Translations under genes and position numbers: made by a program
In this document: one piece after another, positions 46,046 to 57,496 of the stretch
Layout of the letters: each line of letters starts with the position of its first letter
Position numbering within the stretch: position 1 is the stretch's first letter
The notes under the pieces: generated by a model
The model's database searches: none
Told to the model about the DNA's origin: nothing
What the model saw: the letters and a program-made list of their open reading frames with translations, nothing else
NCBI GenBank assembly: GCA_026075535.2
Contig: AP026538.1
Coordinates: 3,224,001 to 3,288,000, forward strand
Reading direction: 5' to 3'
Origin: Tricholoma matsutake
Lineage: Eukaryota; Basidiomycota; Agaricomycetes; Agaricales; Tricholomataceae
DNA length: 64,000 bases

Positions 46046-46700
46046 GTGATTCAATGGCGATTCTTGGGCGATTCAGTGAGCGATTCAACAACTGCAAACA
46101 CCACTTGAATCGTTGAATCGTTGAATCGTTGAATCGCGATTCACTCTTTAACGATTCAACAACATCCTTTCGAGTTCAAAATAGGTTAATTAGTTAAGAC
46201 AGTTTTATACAATTTGATTAACAAGTTGTCCTGCCCTTAGGCCTTAACCCTGATATGTCTGGAAAGCGCTCAATGAAAACTCTGAAAAGAAGCCTCCTGG
46301 CCGTGCTTGAAAGCCCTCCAGGATGAGTCGGAGGATAGGGAGGACAATGAGCTCAGTGATTTTCGTGCTTTTGATGACAATGATTTTGTCAGCCGAAATT
46401 GACGAGGCCCTGAGCTTGAAGATACGACGGCGGTTTCGTTGTTCGTACTCGCGTCGCAACATCCCTATGATAGTGCCGAAGAAGCTTTTTGGCTCGAGCA
46501 TCACGTCGAGGGTTTGACACGGTAGTTCTGAGGGAAATTCATAGATCAAATCAAATATTGTACATGTAGTAGATAGTAGGTAGTAGAACAATACGCCCAT
46601 TGAATCCGCTATGATCAATTATGCGGAGAAAAGTTGACGGTCAGAGTAAATGGGCGATTCACCGACGATTCTCCAGCTTGAATCGGCACGTGAATCGCCT
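46046..46700. repeat. GATTC/GAATC-rich low-complexity segment
   Basis: Dense GATTC words at 46046-46100, then TTGAATCG repeated in tandem at about 46110-46137, and a second cluster with GATTC and GAATC at 46650-46705. The clusters bracket a minus ORF (46244-46618) of unknown nature with no domain I recognise. The clusters could be ends of an unknown element; no target duplication was found. Confidence 0.45.
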
Positions 46701-46874
46701 TGGTTCCTGATTGTTTGTAAATTGTGACCTTATAGTGGCGGTCAAGATTAAACTTTAAGTACTAGCGAGTGTGACTTGTTTTCATTAATCGTTGCTTTTA
46801 CCAGCATCTTGACTTATGTAGTAAGATGTTTTGGTCTCTAGCCTGGATAACAATCCGTATGCACTCGGATCATC

Positions 46875-47108
46875 CTAGTCGCCTCCGACAGGGTCAATCC
46901 GTAGCTTCGGACATCCACTGACATTTTGCCCTTCCGTGCACAGTTTGGGGTACTTGGAACCCGCGTTTACGACGAAATAACCATCCCGATGTAGGGTCGG
47001 AAATTCCCTCGGAAGATTCATGCAATCCTCAGATGGGATGTTCAGGTAGGCATTACTTATCAATACCGGCGGGACTCTCGGCAACAATTTTTTGTCAACC
47101 ATGCACAC
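46875..47108 (-). other. Unassigned ORF (77 codons)
   Basis: Open minus frame with Cys and Pro rich composition (PSEDCMNLPREFPTLH). It has no signal peptide or known motif and no splice context that I could resolve. Could be chance. Confidence 0.2.
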
Positions 47109-47345
47109 TTATTAGTCTTTCCTGTCCCCCGATTATGGCAAAGACCAGTACGTTTCACGCCTGTCTCTGGGCACGTTTTGATCAAATCGTAGCAATGCCA
47201 AGGAATAGGCCTTAAATCACCGTTTCAGCGTTTATCCGGGGATAAAAGTTCTTCGTGCTAGCATCGCACCGTCTTTCAAGCCGGGAAAGTACATAAAGCA
47301 GGAGCTGCCTCTCCTCTCGTGGCATTGCTCACCAAGGCTTTAGAG

Positions 47346-48013
47346 ATGCAGATTTCTTACTCACTTTCCATCTGTATGCTCTTTGCTCTTGGGCTACAGA
47401 TGTGTGCAGGACAAACATCTTCCTCTACACTGTTTCGCAATTTCACCCTTTCTGCTGTCAATACGACACTTCCGAGCATGACCGGGGTTCTGTTGGTCCT
47501 GGGAATAGATGGTAAGTGTGTTCTACCCCGAGGAGAATAATGTCTGAAAGACGCTGCAGGTGCCACAACTGGGGCAACATTGTACTATACATCGGTAAAT
47601 CGCCGCTAGATTGTTGTTACAAGTTCGATTGCTGATGCCACGGACAGACGTTTACGTCATACCCATACAACGATTATCCCACACAGGCTTTAGTCGATGG
47701 CTCCTTGCGAGCCTTTACTAAGACGGGTGAATGGATGACAAACGCGACAGCAATATCGCCTGGGTATCCTCTGCGTTGGATCACAAGCACATTTTACCGC
47801 CACTCAGCAGCGCAGGATTATGGAGCTGAGCTTCAGCCCGGGGGACCTCTGTTGCTTTCGGCTCTTGGTTTCACGAACATGTGGTCGTTGTGCCGATCCT
47901 ATAAAGCACAAACTATCGTGGTTTTCAACGTATCAGCGACTAAACCTTCACCCTACCTGGAATTCGATCCTGCCAGTTGTTACAAGGTTGAATTGAACAT
48001 TAATCTAATCTGA
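47346..48013 (+). CDS. Small secreted protein of unknown function
   Basis: Three exons: 47346-47511, 47560-47594, 47648-48013, giving 188 residues. The N-terminus MQISYSLSICMLFALGLQ is a signal peptide ending near CAGQ. The body has several N-glycosylation sites (FRNFTLSAVNTTLP) and motifs repeated across agaric secreted proteins: VNTTLP, YPYNDYP, WMTNATAI, LWSLC-like MWSLCRSY, FNVSA. No enzymatic residues are visible. Chosen ATG 47346 rather than the alternative upstream codon because it opens directly with the signal peptide. Likely extracellular or wall-associated. Confidence 0.8.
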
Positions 48014-48912
48014 TGACACTTTACATCTTTTTCATACTCTTTTAATCTGCTGTATGGGAATCGGTTCGTAGGAGACATCACATACGCTTTGCCAGTTTTA
48101 CATTCCTTGGATCCATCATCACAATTTCAACTTAGGACTTGGACATATTGTAATTTGGACACTTGGTGTACGGATGAAGGACCTTGATGACTCTGTTTAC
48201 GAAGCTGCTAGTCGAAGGGTATTGTATTCAACGAAGAACTGCATGACTAAAATCATCACGACAATCTTGTAAACATGATGGGACTTACGCGGGACGAGAG
48301 AATAATGAATGTGGCACAGGCGTGAAGTAATAGTCCACCCAGCATTATTATGTAATCGATGATTACTTCCTTTTCTAGACATTGATAAATGAACAGCGAC
48401 CGAAAAGTCTTCAGGTTGCTTGTGACTTGGCAGGCCCGGAATGACACACGACCTGAACAGTCGGATGCTATCGCGCTTCTTACGGACTTATCACATCAAG
48501 AAGTTGGTACTTGCCTACATGGGTCTACATTGGTCCTGTAGGCAATTCCTGATGCACATCATCCTCTTCAGAGAATTCCTTCTGAAAAATAACCAATGAC
48601 TTAATACCAGTCATCAATTGCTCGGGCGGGAAGACGCGTGTTATCGGCATAAGAGCTCAGTAGGACCTTGGATATTTCCTGCTGCTCACTGGCAGGGTCT
48701 AGTATTGTGCTCGCTACACAGAAGTAAGCGGACCAGAAACTGAGTCTCCATTTCAACCCACCAAATCAGGTTTCGTATTCTCCACATTTCCCCCTTGAAG
48801 CGATACATTCCAGTCCAGGGTGAATCACGATGTCGACGACTGTCAACGCACGAACGCACACAAGTAGGCACAGTATTTGGCAACCGCCTCTCCACCAAAC
48901 AACTATTCCTGA
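48014..48912. other. Intergenic, no feature
   Basis: About 0.9 kb between two plus-strand genes. Several minus ORFs of 60-80 codons without motifs. Nothing supported. Confidence 0.5.
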
Positions 48913-50251
48913 ATGGCGACCTTCGCAAAATCAACTTTCAACGCCGCGATATACTCATCCTTCCGCCCCACTTATCCAAAGGAGCTATTCAACGATATAT
49001 TCGACTACCACAGAACAGCCAAAAACGCAAAGTGGGATCTCGCTGTTGACTTGGGATGTGGTACAGGTGAGTGTGATAGGCGCCCATTCTTTTGGAGTTT
49101 GTATAATCCATGACTCAATGGTTCATGTTATCTTTGTTTTTTTTCTAACCAGGACAAGCGACAGATCGTCTTTCCCCTTTCGAAAAGATCGTCGGTGTAG
49201 ACCCTTCACTGCCTATGATCCGAGCAGCCCGTGAGGAGAACAACAAAGCAAAGAAGCATATCGACTTTGTTCAAGGCAACGCTGAAGATCTAAAAGGCAT
49301 TATCGCAGACAATAGCGTCGATATGCTCGTTTCAGGTTCGTCCAATGTCCAAAAGTTTTCTCTTTCCAGCGTTCAATGCCTACGCCTACGCCTTTTTCTT
49401 TCTGTCTTCATTTTTTTTTTTCAAAGTGGACTGACGAAACAAATATCAACTATGAAGCACAAGCATCTCACTGGTTCGACTGGGAAAAAGTCTGGCCCGA
49501 GGCTAAACGAATCTTACGATCAGGCGGAACAGCAGCATTCTGGGTAAGCACGCAGTTCTCCCCCCTGGCAAAACCTCCTACATTCCCCCCATGCCCATAA
49601 TCCAATTGATGTTTTCCGGATCCCAGATCTACGCAGAATTCCGACTCAAAGCCTACCCATCCCTCTCACCCACCATCACCTCCTACGCACAAGGCACAGA
49701 CCCCCCCACAAGCCTAGGTCCGCACTTCGAGAGACCAGGACGAACGAGGCTCGAAAACCTGCTTCGGGACGTTCCGGATCCCACCACACGAACATGGGCC
49801 TCTGGTGAATTTTTGGATTATAGGAGGGTTTATTATACGGGTGGGTTGTTATGTGTGGTTGGGGTTAATATGTGGCTGACTCGATAGGCTTTTGATTCTG
49901 TTAGGGATACATTATCCTGAGATTCCAGCGACGCAGGTGAGACCTGTGATAATGGAAAAGCAAATGCGATGGAGGGATTTGCTAGGGTACTTTAGGACGT
50001 GGAGTTCGCTGCACAAATACCACGTTCAGTATCCAGAAGATTTGAAGCGGACTGATATGCGGTTTCCAGAGGATTTGGAGCTGGGTGTTGGAGTTGGTGT
50101 TGGTGATGTTGATGTTGGTGGTGGGGATATTGCTGTACGATTTTGGAAGGATCTGAGAGAGGGAGTTAAACTTCAAGGTGGGAAATTTGGTGTTGATGAG
50201 CTTGTCGTCGTGGAATGGCCTATTGCTCTGTTGCTTGTTAAGCAGGCGTAA
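48913..50251 (+). CDS. SAM-dependent methyltransferase, Tmt1/Crg1-like
   Basis: Class I methyltransferase of the type-11 family, resembling yeast trans-aconitate methyltransferase and Crg1. Five exons: 48913-49066, 49153-49335, 49458-49543, 49627-49840, 49905-50251. Start MATFAKSTFNAAIYSSFRPT; SAM motif I LAVDLGCGTGQ is split by intron 1. Motif II area is KIVGVDPSLPMI, then VQGNAEDL, then the AQASHWFDW signature after intron 2. The C-terminal region has a Gly/Val-rich insertion (GVGVGVGDVDVGGGD). All splice joins keep the frame. Probable small-molecule carboxyl methyltransferase; substrate not determinable. Confidence 0.9.
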
Positions 50252-50582
50252 AGGAACCAGAAATAGAATGTGGTGACCACGAAGAAAGTTATTGTGTATT
50301 GCAAATTGTTCATGTGCAACCGACATATAATCTATACAAAATACATCAACTACTAGCATTAAACACAATTCCAAATGTATCCCCTAAAAATACTAGTCCG
50401 TAAGTTAAAAAAACCCAGTGTGGTAGTAATGGAATGGATGAAGACGTATCCAAAATTTATTTTTTTTACAAACATGTCCGACCAATAGTTAGTCCCGAAA
50501 TCAAGGTATACTTACAAATGACAGCGGAAAAAAGGAATATGCAAAAAAATACAGAAAAAATCAGATAAATACCAATCACCGG

Positions 50583-52416
50583 TTTCCAGTTTTTACAAAA
50601 TAAACTTCAGGTGGGAGTAAAGTCGGAAAGAGGTTGTAGGATATCCAGGAACGAAGAGACACGCTGAGCAGGTGGGACATCTCCGCAGGACGACGGTGTT
50701 CGGGTTTTCCTTTGATAAACTCGCACATAGTCCACCAACACATCTCCAGGTGCAGATCCCGAATACCGCATACCATCCACTAGTGCGTTCATACAATCAG
50801 ACACAGACAAACACACACCCAGGGGAAAACAAAAAAAAAAAAAAGCCAACGTACCCACAACACCAATAAAAACTTCCACCCACAAAACCTCCTTCAAACT
50901 CGACCCACCGGGGACTTGAACCCCCCGTTCATCGGCCAAACTCCAAACACCCGACCACTAAATTTCACACACATACATGCACACACAACACACACACAAG
51001 TCGAATATTTCGATCCATCAGATATTTTTGGGGGGAAAAGAAAGTTCAAAAATTACCCACATGGATCTGCTTCCGCTTCCGCTTCTGCACCCAACCCTCC
51101 GTAGATACGAGCCCAACTTCGACAAACCCATTGTCCAGGCAGAGTGGGGTTCTTAATCGAAGCGTAGTTGTAGAGGGGAGGTTTATGAAAAGATAGCCGT
51201 TTTGGGTATAGATCTGGTTATCGTTGAGAGTTTGGTTGACTACCTCCCAAATTGGGTCGTCGCCTAGATATAGTGAGCGAGACAGCGCGATAAGAGACTG
51301 GGGTGCACGTGCCTTTGTGGAAGGATCGCCCGTCCACGTCGAATTCGTCCGAGAAGATTACGACGAACTGCTCTCCGCCTGAAACAGTCCGCACTCGGAC
51401 ATCGTGTGGTGTGGCTTCATCAACTCCACCGCTACAACGCAAATCATCATTAGCAACCGCATCAAAGAAAGAAAAAAAAGCGCCTATAACACCACGACTC
51501 ACAACAAAATGGGTATCTGGCTTCTGGAACTGAAATTGATCAAGTCAACAGCTTGACCGGTAGAGTTGATGACCGTATTTTCCACAATGAGTAAATTGCG
51601 ACCGTTATCGTGGAAAAAGCTAAAGACGGGATACACGACGAACAAAGAAAGGAGACCAGCGAGTAAGGCCAGTAACATGGCCAGATTCCTCAAGCCTCGC
51701 CAGGAGACACCTTGACCGCTCGCGCTGGACGAGAACATTTTCTCTTCAAGATCGTCGTCGCTCTGGTCCTCCTGGTCGGGATCATACGCGTACGCCACGA
51801 GACCACGCTCTGTAGCTAGCAACCCTGCGGGGTACTTTGAATCTGCGGATAAGGAGACGAAGGAATCTCCTGATGTGGATAGGACGGAATCGCGTGTGGG
51901 GAATGCGGGTGGGAGGAGGAGGGTATCTTGGGTATCTGCACGGCGGTAGAGGATCATGGACCCGCGGGTGGTGTTGGGTGAAGAAGGCAACGCCATTGAT
52001 AAGGCGCGAGATTCTTCTGAGGGTATACGTGTGATCTGAGTTCTTGGGCGTGAACCTGTTGGTGTGAAGGGTGAGAGGGAGGTTGGAGGAGAAGAGGGGT
52101 TGAGGGGTGAGGAACTTAAAGGAGCTGAGCGTGGATGGCGTAGGAAATTAGGAGGTGTGGGCGGGGAGAGAGACATGTTGTCGGGGGGTAGGACATTGGA
52201 GAAGATGATGGGCGGAGGTGGGGGTATTGAGGAGGAGGGTATAATTTGAGACTCGGATGCAGATCTTGAAAGATGAGAAGTCGAGGACAGATGCATGTGG
52301 CGTTCTTCGTCTGGAATGGGGGTGGAACGACGTGAATTGGATAAGGAGTCAGTGTGTAGAAGAGAGACAGCTTCAAGACATTTGTTCCATGGTTGTTGGG
52401 ATGGAGAAACGGACAT
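50583..52416 (-). pseudogene. Kre6/Skn1-like GH16 gene lacking its catalytic core
   Basis: Kre6/Skn1 proteins are type II membrane proteins needed for beta-1,6-glucan synthesis. Start ATG 52416 (MSVSPSQQPWNKCLE). Residues 1-240 are Ser/Pro-rich and cytosolic in type. One membrane segment LAMLLALLAGLLSLFVVYPV (about 250-270) follows. The luminal part begins with GGEQFVVIFSDEFDVDGRSF and, after an intron, DDPIWEVV, the start of a GH16 domain. After about 51060 the remaining exon (50607-50780) has only the family's end, VDYVRVYQR. The E-I-D-x-x-E region of GH16 and roughly 300 residues around it are absent. Either an internal deletion has made this a pseudogene, or it is a divergent short form. 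Exon structure at 50780-51060 is uncertain. Confidence 0.6.
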
Positions 52417-52632
52417 GAATCTCGAGACCGCGCGGCGGACAGTCGCCGCTGTGGGCTAAGGTGAGCTGCAGTGTGACTAGCTAGTGACCGATTCAAATGA
52501 TGTGACTCTGTACAACCCGAAAAAGCCGGTATATCAACTCGGGTCCTTGTCCTAAAATGGGTAGTATAATGGGCCTATGATCTGATTATCATATATTAAT
52601 ATCTATGCTACATAAGAAGCTCAGGACATACT

Positions 52633-52823
52633 TGTTAAGAAAAGGAACAGAGCCCGTGGGTACAAGTGCTCAAAGAGCACGACTACGGTACATCGAAGTA
52701 TATAAACTACCATCAATATGAGCATATGATAGGAGTAAGTGGAGCATCAGATGTAATATATAAGTCATAAATAAAGGGATAATCTCAAACGAGGAACATG
52801 ACTGAGCTCGATATTTCTACACA
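52633..52823 (-). repeat. Candidate copia LTR (about 190 bp)
   Basis: On the minus strand a CTCGAGGGGG tract (52824-52833) precedes TGTGTAGAAATATCG. The candidate LTR ends CTTAACA at 52633 and contains TTTATATA. It lies on the 3' side of the copia gag at 53061-54506 and could be its 3' LTR with pol deleted. No partner LTR or duplication found. Confidence 0.35.
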
Positions 52824-52883
52824 CCCCCTCGAGTGAAAGTCGGTAAGAAAAGAGAAAGTGACTGGCACCCCCTCAACCAAAGT

Positions 52884-53006
52884 GAACCGGTCCTATATGG
52901 TTCAGTCCAGTTGTCTGAAAAGGAGGCTGCAGTCTCAACCGGTTGCAGTTGCAGTTGTGGCCAGTTATGGTCTAAAAACTGGACTGAACTGGACCTTAAA
53001 ACACTA
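52884..53006. repeat. Fragment of the 3903-4730 hAT-like family
   Basis: The right end matches the terminus of the element at 3903: TGGACTGAACTGGACC then TTAAAACACTA, with repeated CAGTCCAG. The left terminus is missing. Shows that this family has more than one copy in the window. Confidence 0.6.
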
Positions 53007-53060
53007 ATCAAAAGAGTAAAAATAAATGTACAAAAATAAAGAGAGCAAAAATAGGTTCCT

Positions 53061-54506
53061 TCACATAGTGTAGTTCTCTTCATCTGACTCAGGATAATTG
53101 GCTGTGGCAGCAACATAGGCATCCTTTGTGATCTGACGATGACCCTTATCCTCCCGCTCCTTGATCTCTTTACCTTTTGTAGGACAAGCACTAGAGAAGT
53201 GTCCCATCTCCAAACAATAGTAGCATTGAACATTGCATGGGGACTGCTCAGACATCATAGCTGCATTGTCGGGTTCTTCTGTTTTGACCCCAGAGATGGC
53301 ATTGGAAGAGATGACCTGGCAACCTTCCTCATTGAGAAGGCGGGTGATGACAAAATCAAGAGTGAGTTCTTGAGGCTTGGTGGCATTGAGAGAGATTATG
53401 ACAGTGGTGTAGGAAGGGGGTAAGCCAGCAGTGAGAACGACAATGATGTCCTCATCAGAAACATCGACATCGATTGCCTTGAGTTGGTTAGCATGTGACA
53501 GAGTTTTATATAGCTCCTCCTCAATTACGAGCCACCCCTCATACTCAGCATCCTCTATTGTAGCATGGGGAAGCGGATCACTAGCAAGGCCGGCAAATTC
53601 AGTAGGAGTTGCCTGGGCAGTGGACAAAACACTGGAATCAAGCATGACTGTAAATGCACAGCCAGTACTATCCTTCATAGTGACAGGGATCTTGGGAGGC
53701 GACTTGGTCGCGCCGTTTCCAGACTTCTTCTGCTTGTATGCCAACCTCTTTGTTGCTTTGGATTCTTCAATAGTTTTGCCCTCCATGCCTCCCCCTTTAG
53801 AAATGCAATATGGGATGGAGTGTCCAGGGCACTTGCAGTTGCTACAGATCACAGTGGAAGTGAATCGAGGGGGTTTAGAGCTGGCGGCAAAAGCGATAGA
53901 ATTATGGTGGACATGATTATTGTTCTCGTGGAGGGACTGTTTGTTCTCTAAGAATAAACAAATGTCCTTGGAAGTATAAGGTGTGGATTCAGTCAACACC
54001 GAGATGTCTCAAGAAACAATGGAATGGGCATGGGGAAAATGAAGACTGAGGGAGTTCAGGAGTGCAATACAGCACAGTAAGTCAGAAGTGATCTTCCCCA
54101 TGGCAAACACTTGGTCAATGAGTCCACAGATCTTCTCTGCCATTTCAGGTAAGGGAGTGTCAGTGGTGCACTGTATAGAGAGCATCTGCTGTAATAAAGC
54201 GACTTGGCGAACCGGCCCAGCCTTCTGGTGATGAGTTTGAAGGATTTCCCAATTCTCCTGTGCAGTCCTGGAAGGGCTTATGAAAGGGCGCTCAGAGGTC
54301 ACCACTCCAGATGCGATGACAGCGTACGCAAGATGGGAATTAGCCATCCAGTTGGAATGAGCTCGAGGCTCTGCAAGCATCAGCTTCTTCAAGTTGCCAG
54401 TAACATATTCAGACAGCCCATTGAGGAAAAGTGTAATAGTAATGTCTTCGCACCATTCTTTGTAGTTAGATTTAAGTTTGTTGAGCTTCACACCAGTACA
54501 GTGCAT
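53061..54506 (-). pseudogene. Chimeric copia gag with two zinc knuckles
   Basis: ORF 54009-54506 is the N-terminal copia gag (KLKSNYKEWCEDITI, then ENWEILQTHHQKAGPVRQVA). A stop near 54009 separates it from ORF 53061-53999. That ORF begins with the end of the same gag, including a CCHC knuckle CSNCKCPGHSIPYC and the linker TPTEFAGLASDP, which in this group leads to the protease. Instead of protease it passes in frame into a second gag middle (SDEDIIVVLTAGLPPSY, LTLDFVITRLLNEE) with its own knuckle CYYCLEMGHFSSAC and stops. No pol follows. The join may be a recombination between two copia families. Confidence 0.75.
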
Positions 54507-54559
54507 GGAAAGTCAGATAAGGGGGACAGACAGGGAATTTGTTTCCTGGAAAGTCATCT

Positions 54560-55060
54560 CTGGGGAGTTTGACATACTGAGGTCCTAAGAGGTTGAAGAC
54601 AGGAAGGAGAGCAGGTGCATGAGGCAACAAAGAGATGGAAACATGGTGGAAAACCAGAATGCATCAAGATAAGATAAGATCAAATAGAGGGTGATCGAAC
54701 ATCAATCAAAGGAGATGATCCTGGATCATCAAGTGGCTAAGGAGGATTTCTATTGTCACTTAAAGGTGACAGAAGTGGCCCATAACCTATAGAGATCCAA
54801 CCTAAGCAATACATGCATAAACTCAGTCAGTGTATAACGGACTACATTGATCACTACTGTACCTAAGCGATACATGTGTAAACTATAAATAGTACAGTAA
54901 GTGATCGAGTATATGGATCGAGCAATATAGTCTACTCACCTCAGTCAGTGTATAATGGACTGAGGTGTTCAGTAAGTATATGTGGATATATATACTAAGT
55001 GACTAACAATGAGAATAAGATAAAAGGAGAGTTAGAAAGAGAGAAATAACAAGGGAAACT
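54560..55060. other. Possible copia 5' LTR region, unresolved
   Basis: Contains repeated words shared with 26391-26640 (CCTCAGTCAGTGTATAATGG, the palindromic ACTGAGG partner, and several TATATA stretches). It lies on the 5' side of the copia gag. LTR ends could not be placed. Confidence 0.3.
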
Positions 55061-55133
55061 TCGCATCATACAATGTTCTATAATTAGCACACCACATCAA
55101 AGGGGCACAAATGTGCCATTCATGGTGCAGATC

Positions 55134-55869
55134 TCAACAATGTAGAGTTGACTGCCATTGGAAAGCTGCAGAGCCTGACACCAGTTTCTTTGATGAACCA
55201 CCAAGGAGTACTCCCTTGATTTGACCAGTATCATAATGCCTAGCTTGCTCATGAGTTTTGGCCTTCTTAGTGGCATAAAGCTCTTTGTGACAGTTACATC
55301 TGGCATCAACCAAGTATTCAGTGATTAACTTGAAGTGCGACTCATCAAGAAGCATGAACTCCACTGAGTACTGGTCAAAGATCTTGTGAGAGTCATAAGA
55401 CATTTGCCAGGAGTTGCCCTTGGATTGTGAGATTGCTCCACCAAGGTGTCTGATGAGAGTGACTAGCTCCCTAATGCAAGGAGATGTGACCTGCCTTTCA
55501 ACAAACTGATAAGGTTTATTCTGACCAAAGGTGTTATCTGTGGCCTGCTCAATGAGTGTGGTCAGCAAATTATATCTTTCAATATAAGACTCATCACTCA
55601 TGAATTGTGATTTCAGCTTGAAAGGATACTGAGTTTGATGCCACTAGATGGTCCACAGATTCTGCAAAGAGAGCAAACTTGTACTTATTCTGAGTTCTCA
55701 GTATTGAGAACGAGGTTATGTTCCCTGGTGGGGTTCCAAAATCTATTTTCGTGGGGATTGCTGAACTGGGTGTCGGTAGTGAGTTTTTACTGGCCACCTT
55801 GTTTGTGAACCTATTTTTATCTATTTTCACGGTGTTTGCTACATACCTGTTTTGAGTTTCACTGTCCAA
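55134..55869 (-). other. Two unassigned ORFs, probably transposon-derived
   Basis: ORFs 55594-55869 and 55134-55601 overlap by eight bases in different frames. Features include a KNSLPTPSSAIPTKIDFGTP segment and a Lys/His-rich HKELYATKKAKTHEQARHYD. No domain recognised. The context is transposon debris. Confidence 0.3.
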
Positions 55870-57496
55870 CTATTTTTATCTATTTTTTCCGTGGTTCTTA
55901 ATCTAACATTTCTATTAGTATATGAAGCACGAATAGAGATTGCGTTACTAGCATTGGTTCAGTATGTGGCCTGTAAGCAACTAAACATGAATAGGAAACA
56001 GTATGTGCTGCCTCTAGCTCCACCTTATTATCAAAGTCAAAGGTCCTCAAGTCTGTTTCATCTCCACTGCTTGCCAGGAGTGTAGTGGGGGGTTATGCCA
56101 CTTCTAAGGGTTTTGATGACCATGGCAAGAGGAACCTCATAATGCCCATACCAAATGTAATATCAGTTTTCTTTTACAGTCCCCTTATATGACAGCCATG
56201 CAACAAGTAATTGGCCAGCGTTCTTGTTCTCTGATGTGGACTTCAGGCGCTTGTTGTCTTGGCTGCAGTACAAGGACAGACAAGAGGAACTGCCTCTGGA
56301 GTCCATTGTATCGGTTGGTTACACTTTAAGTACATACCTTGTGCCCACTGGCCATGTTCTGTCTTCTAACATCCAGTTTGTAATTATCCTTGCGACTCCC
56401 TGTCTTGAGTAGAACACCCCTATGCCAATGATCCCCCCCTTCTGTACCTTCCCAACTTCCCCCATACCTTGAACATTTTCAGTAGATTGTCCTAAACTTT
56501 GTACAGTACATGTCATAGTATATAAAAATGGTTTGCAAAAACAAAAAAATGGCCTGTAGTTCGTCTCGTCAAAGTGGGATGACCTTTTATGGCTGTTTTT
56601 CCATGGATGAATCGTGGCCCCTATTTTTGCACTTCTGCTCCCGCCACAATGTTAAACTGGATATTTGCCCTGCTTTGGCTTTATGGCCATGTTGGCCTTT
56701 CAAACTTGGGGAAAATGTGCTACTATTACTGTGTATGTGGATTTAGTAACCACTGGCATAAGCCACCCTAATTTCATGACAATAGCATAGGGGGTTTAAT
56801 GTTTACAAGAACAAGTGAGTCCAACCCAGCACACCAAGTAGGTTGAAATGAACCTCAACTATGATGAAATTAACCACCATTGTAGTCTATCTCCAACACA
56901 ATGTTGAAAGACATGTATCCCTGTTTTGCTACCACCTCAATTAATACAGCCTTATCCTCTTTAACTCCCTTCTTCATCAGCTCTAAAATCACATCAACCT
57001 TCCAGCCTGATCATGATGCTGCAGGTCATACATCCTTGGGCATTCATACCAATAGTGACTTGGACACTATTCACAAAATGTGGACTTTGTCCATAAACTT
57101 TCTGAAAATGTGGACATCTACATAAATGATCCAACTGGATTACAATTATGTCATGACACTGCAGGTTTCATGACCATGGATACGCTCCATACAAATGATG
57201 ATGTGATATCACCTGCTTTATATGCAATAAAAAACTTTATATACAATCTAGCCCCACACCCCTATCGGCATCTTGTCCACAAACACCTTCTTACACTTTA
57301 CACCTATGCTATACTGCTGCACTGCAGCTACCATCTGATCATCCAGTCTTTGACTTACATATCACAGCTAACTGTTTGCTTTCAATGCAACAGCACACAT
57401 AAGCATGACTACATACCTAAGCTTCTTTGCTGTTCAAGGCCACCCCCAAGACTTGTCTTCAGATGACTTCAAACTGTTGTTAAACAGTCATCTCAA
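55870..57496. other. No supported gene
   Basis: Plus-strand ORFs of 60-130 codons (for example 57080-57466) lack motifs and have the His/Leu/Thr-rich look of non-coding AT-rich DNA. It may be upstream sequence of the Helitron-like gene. Nothing I can name. Confidence 0.4.

Noticed and set aside
50905..50960. tRNA-like stretch with GGTTCAAGTCC (minus strand)
   Set aside because: It resembles a T-arm B box, but no acceptor-stem partner or anticodon arm can be formed upstream. It lies within a possible exon of the Kre6-like gene.
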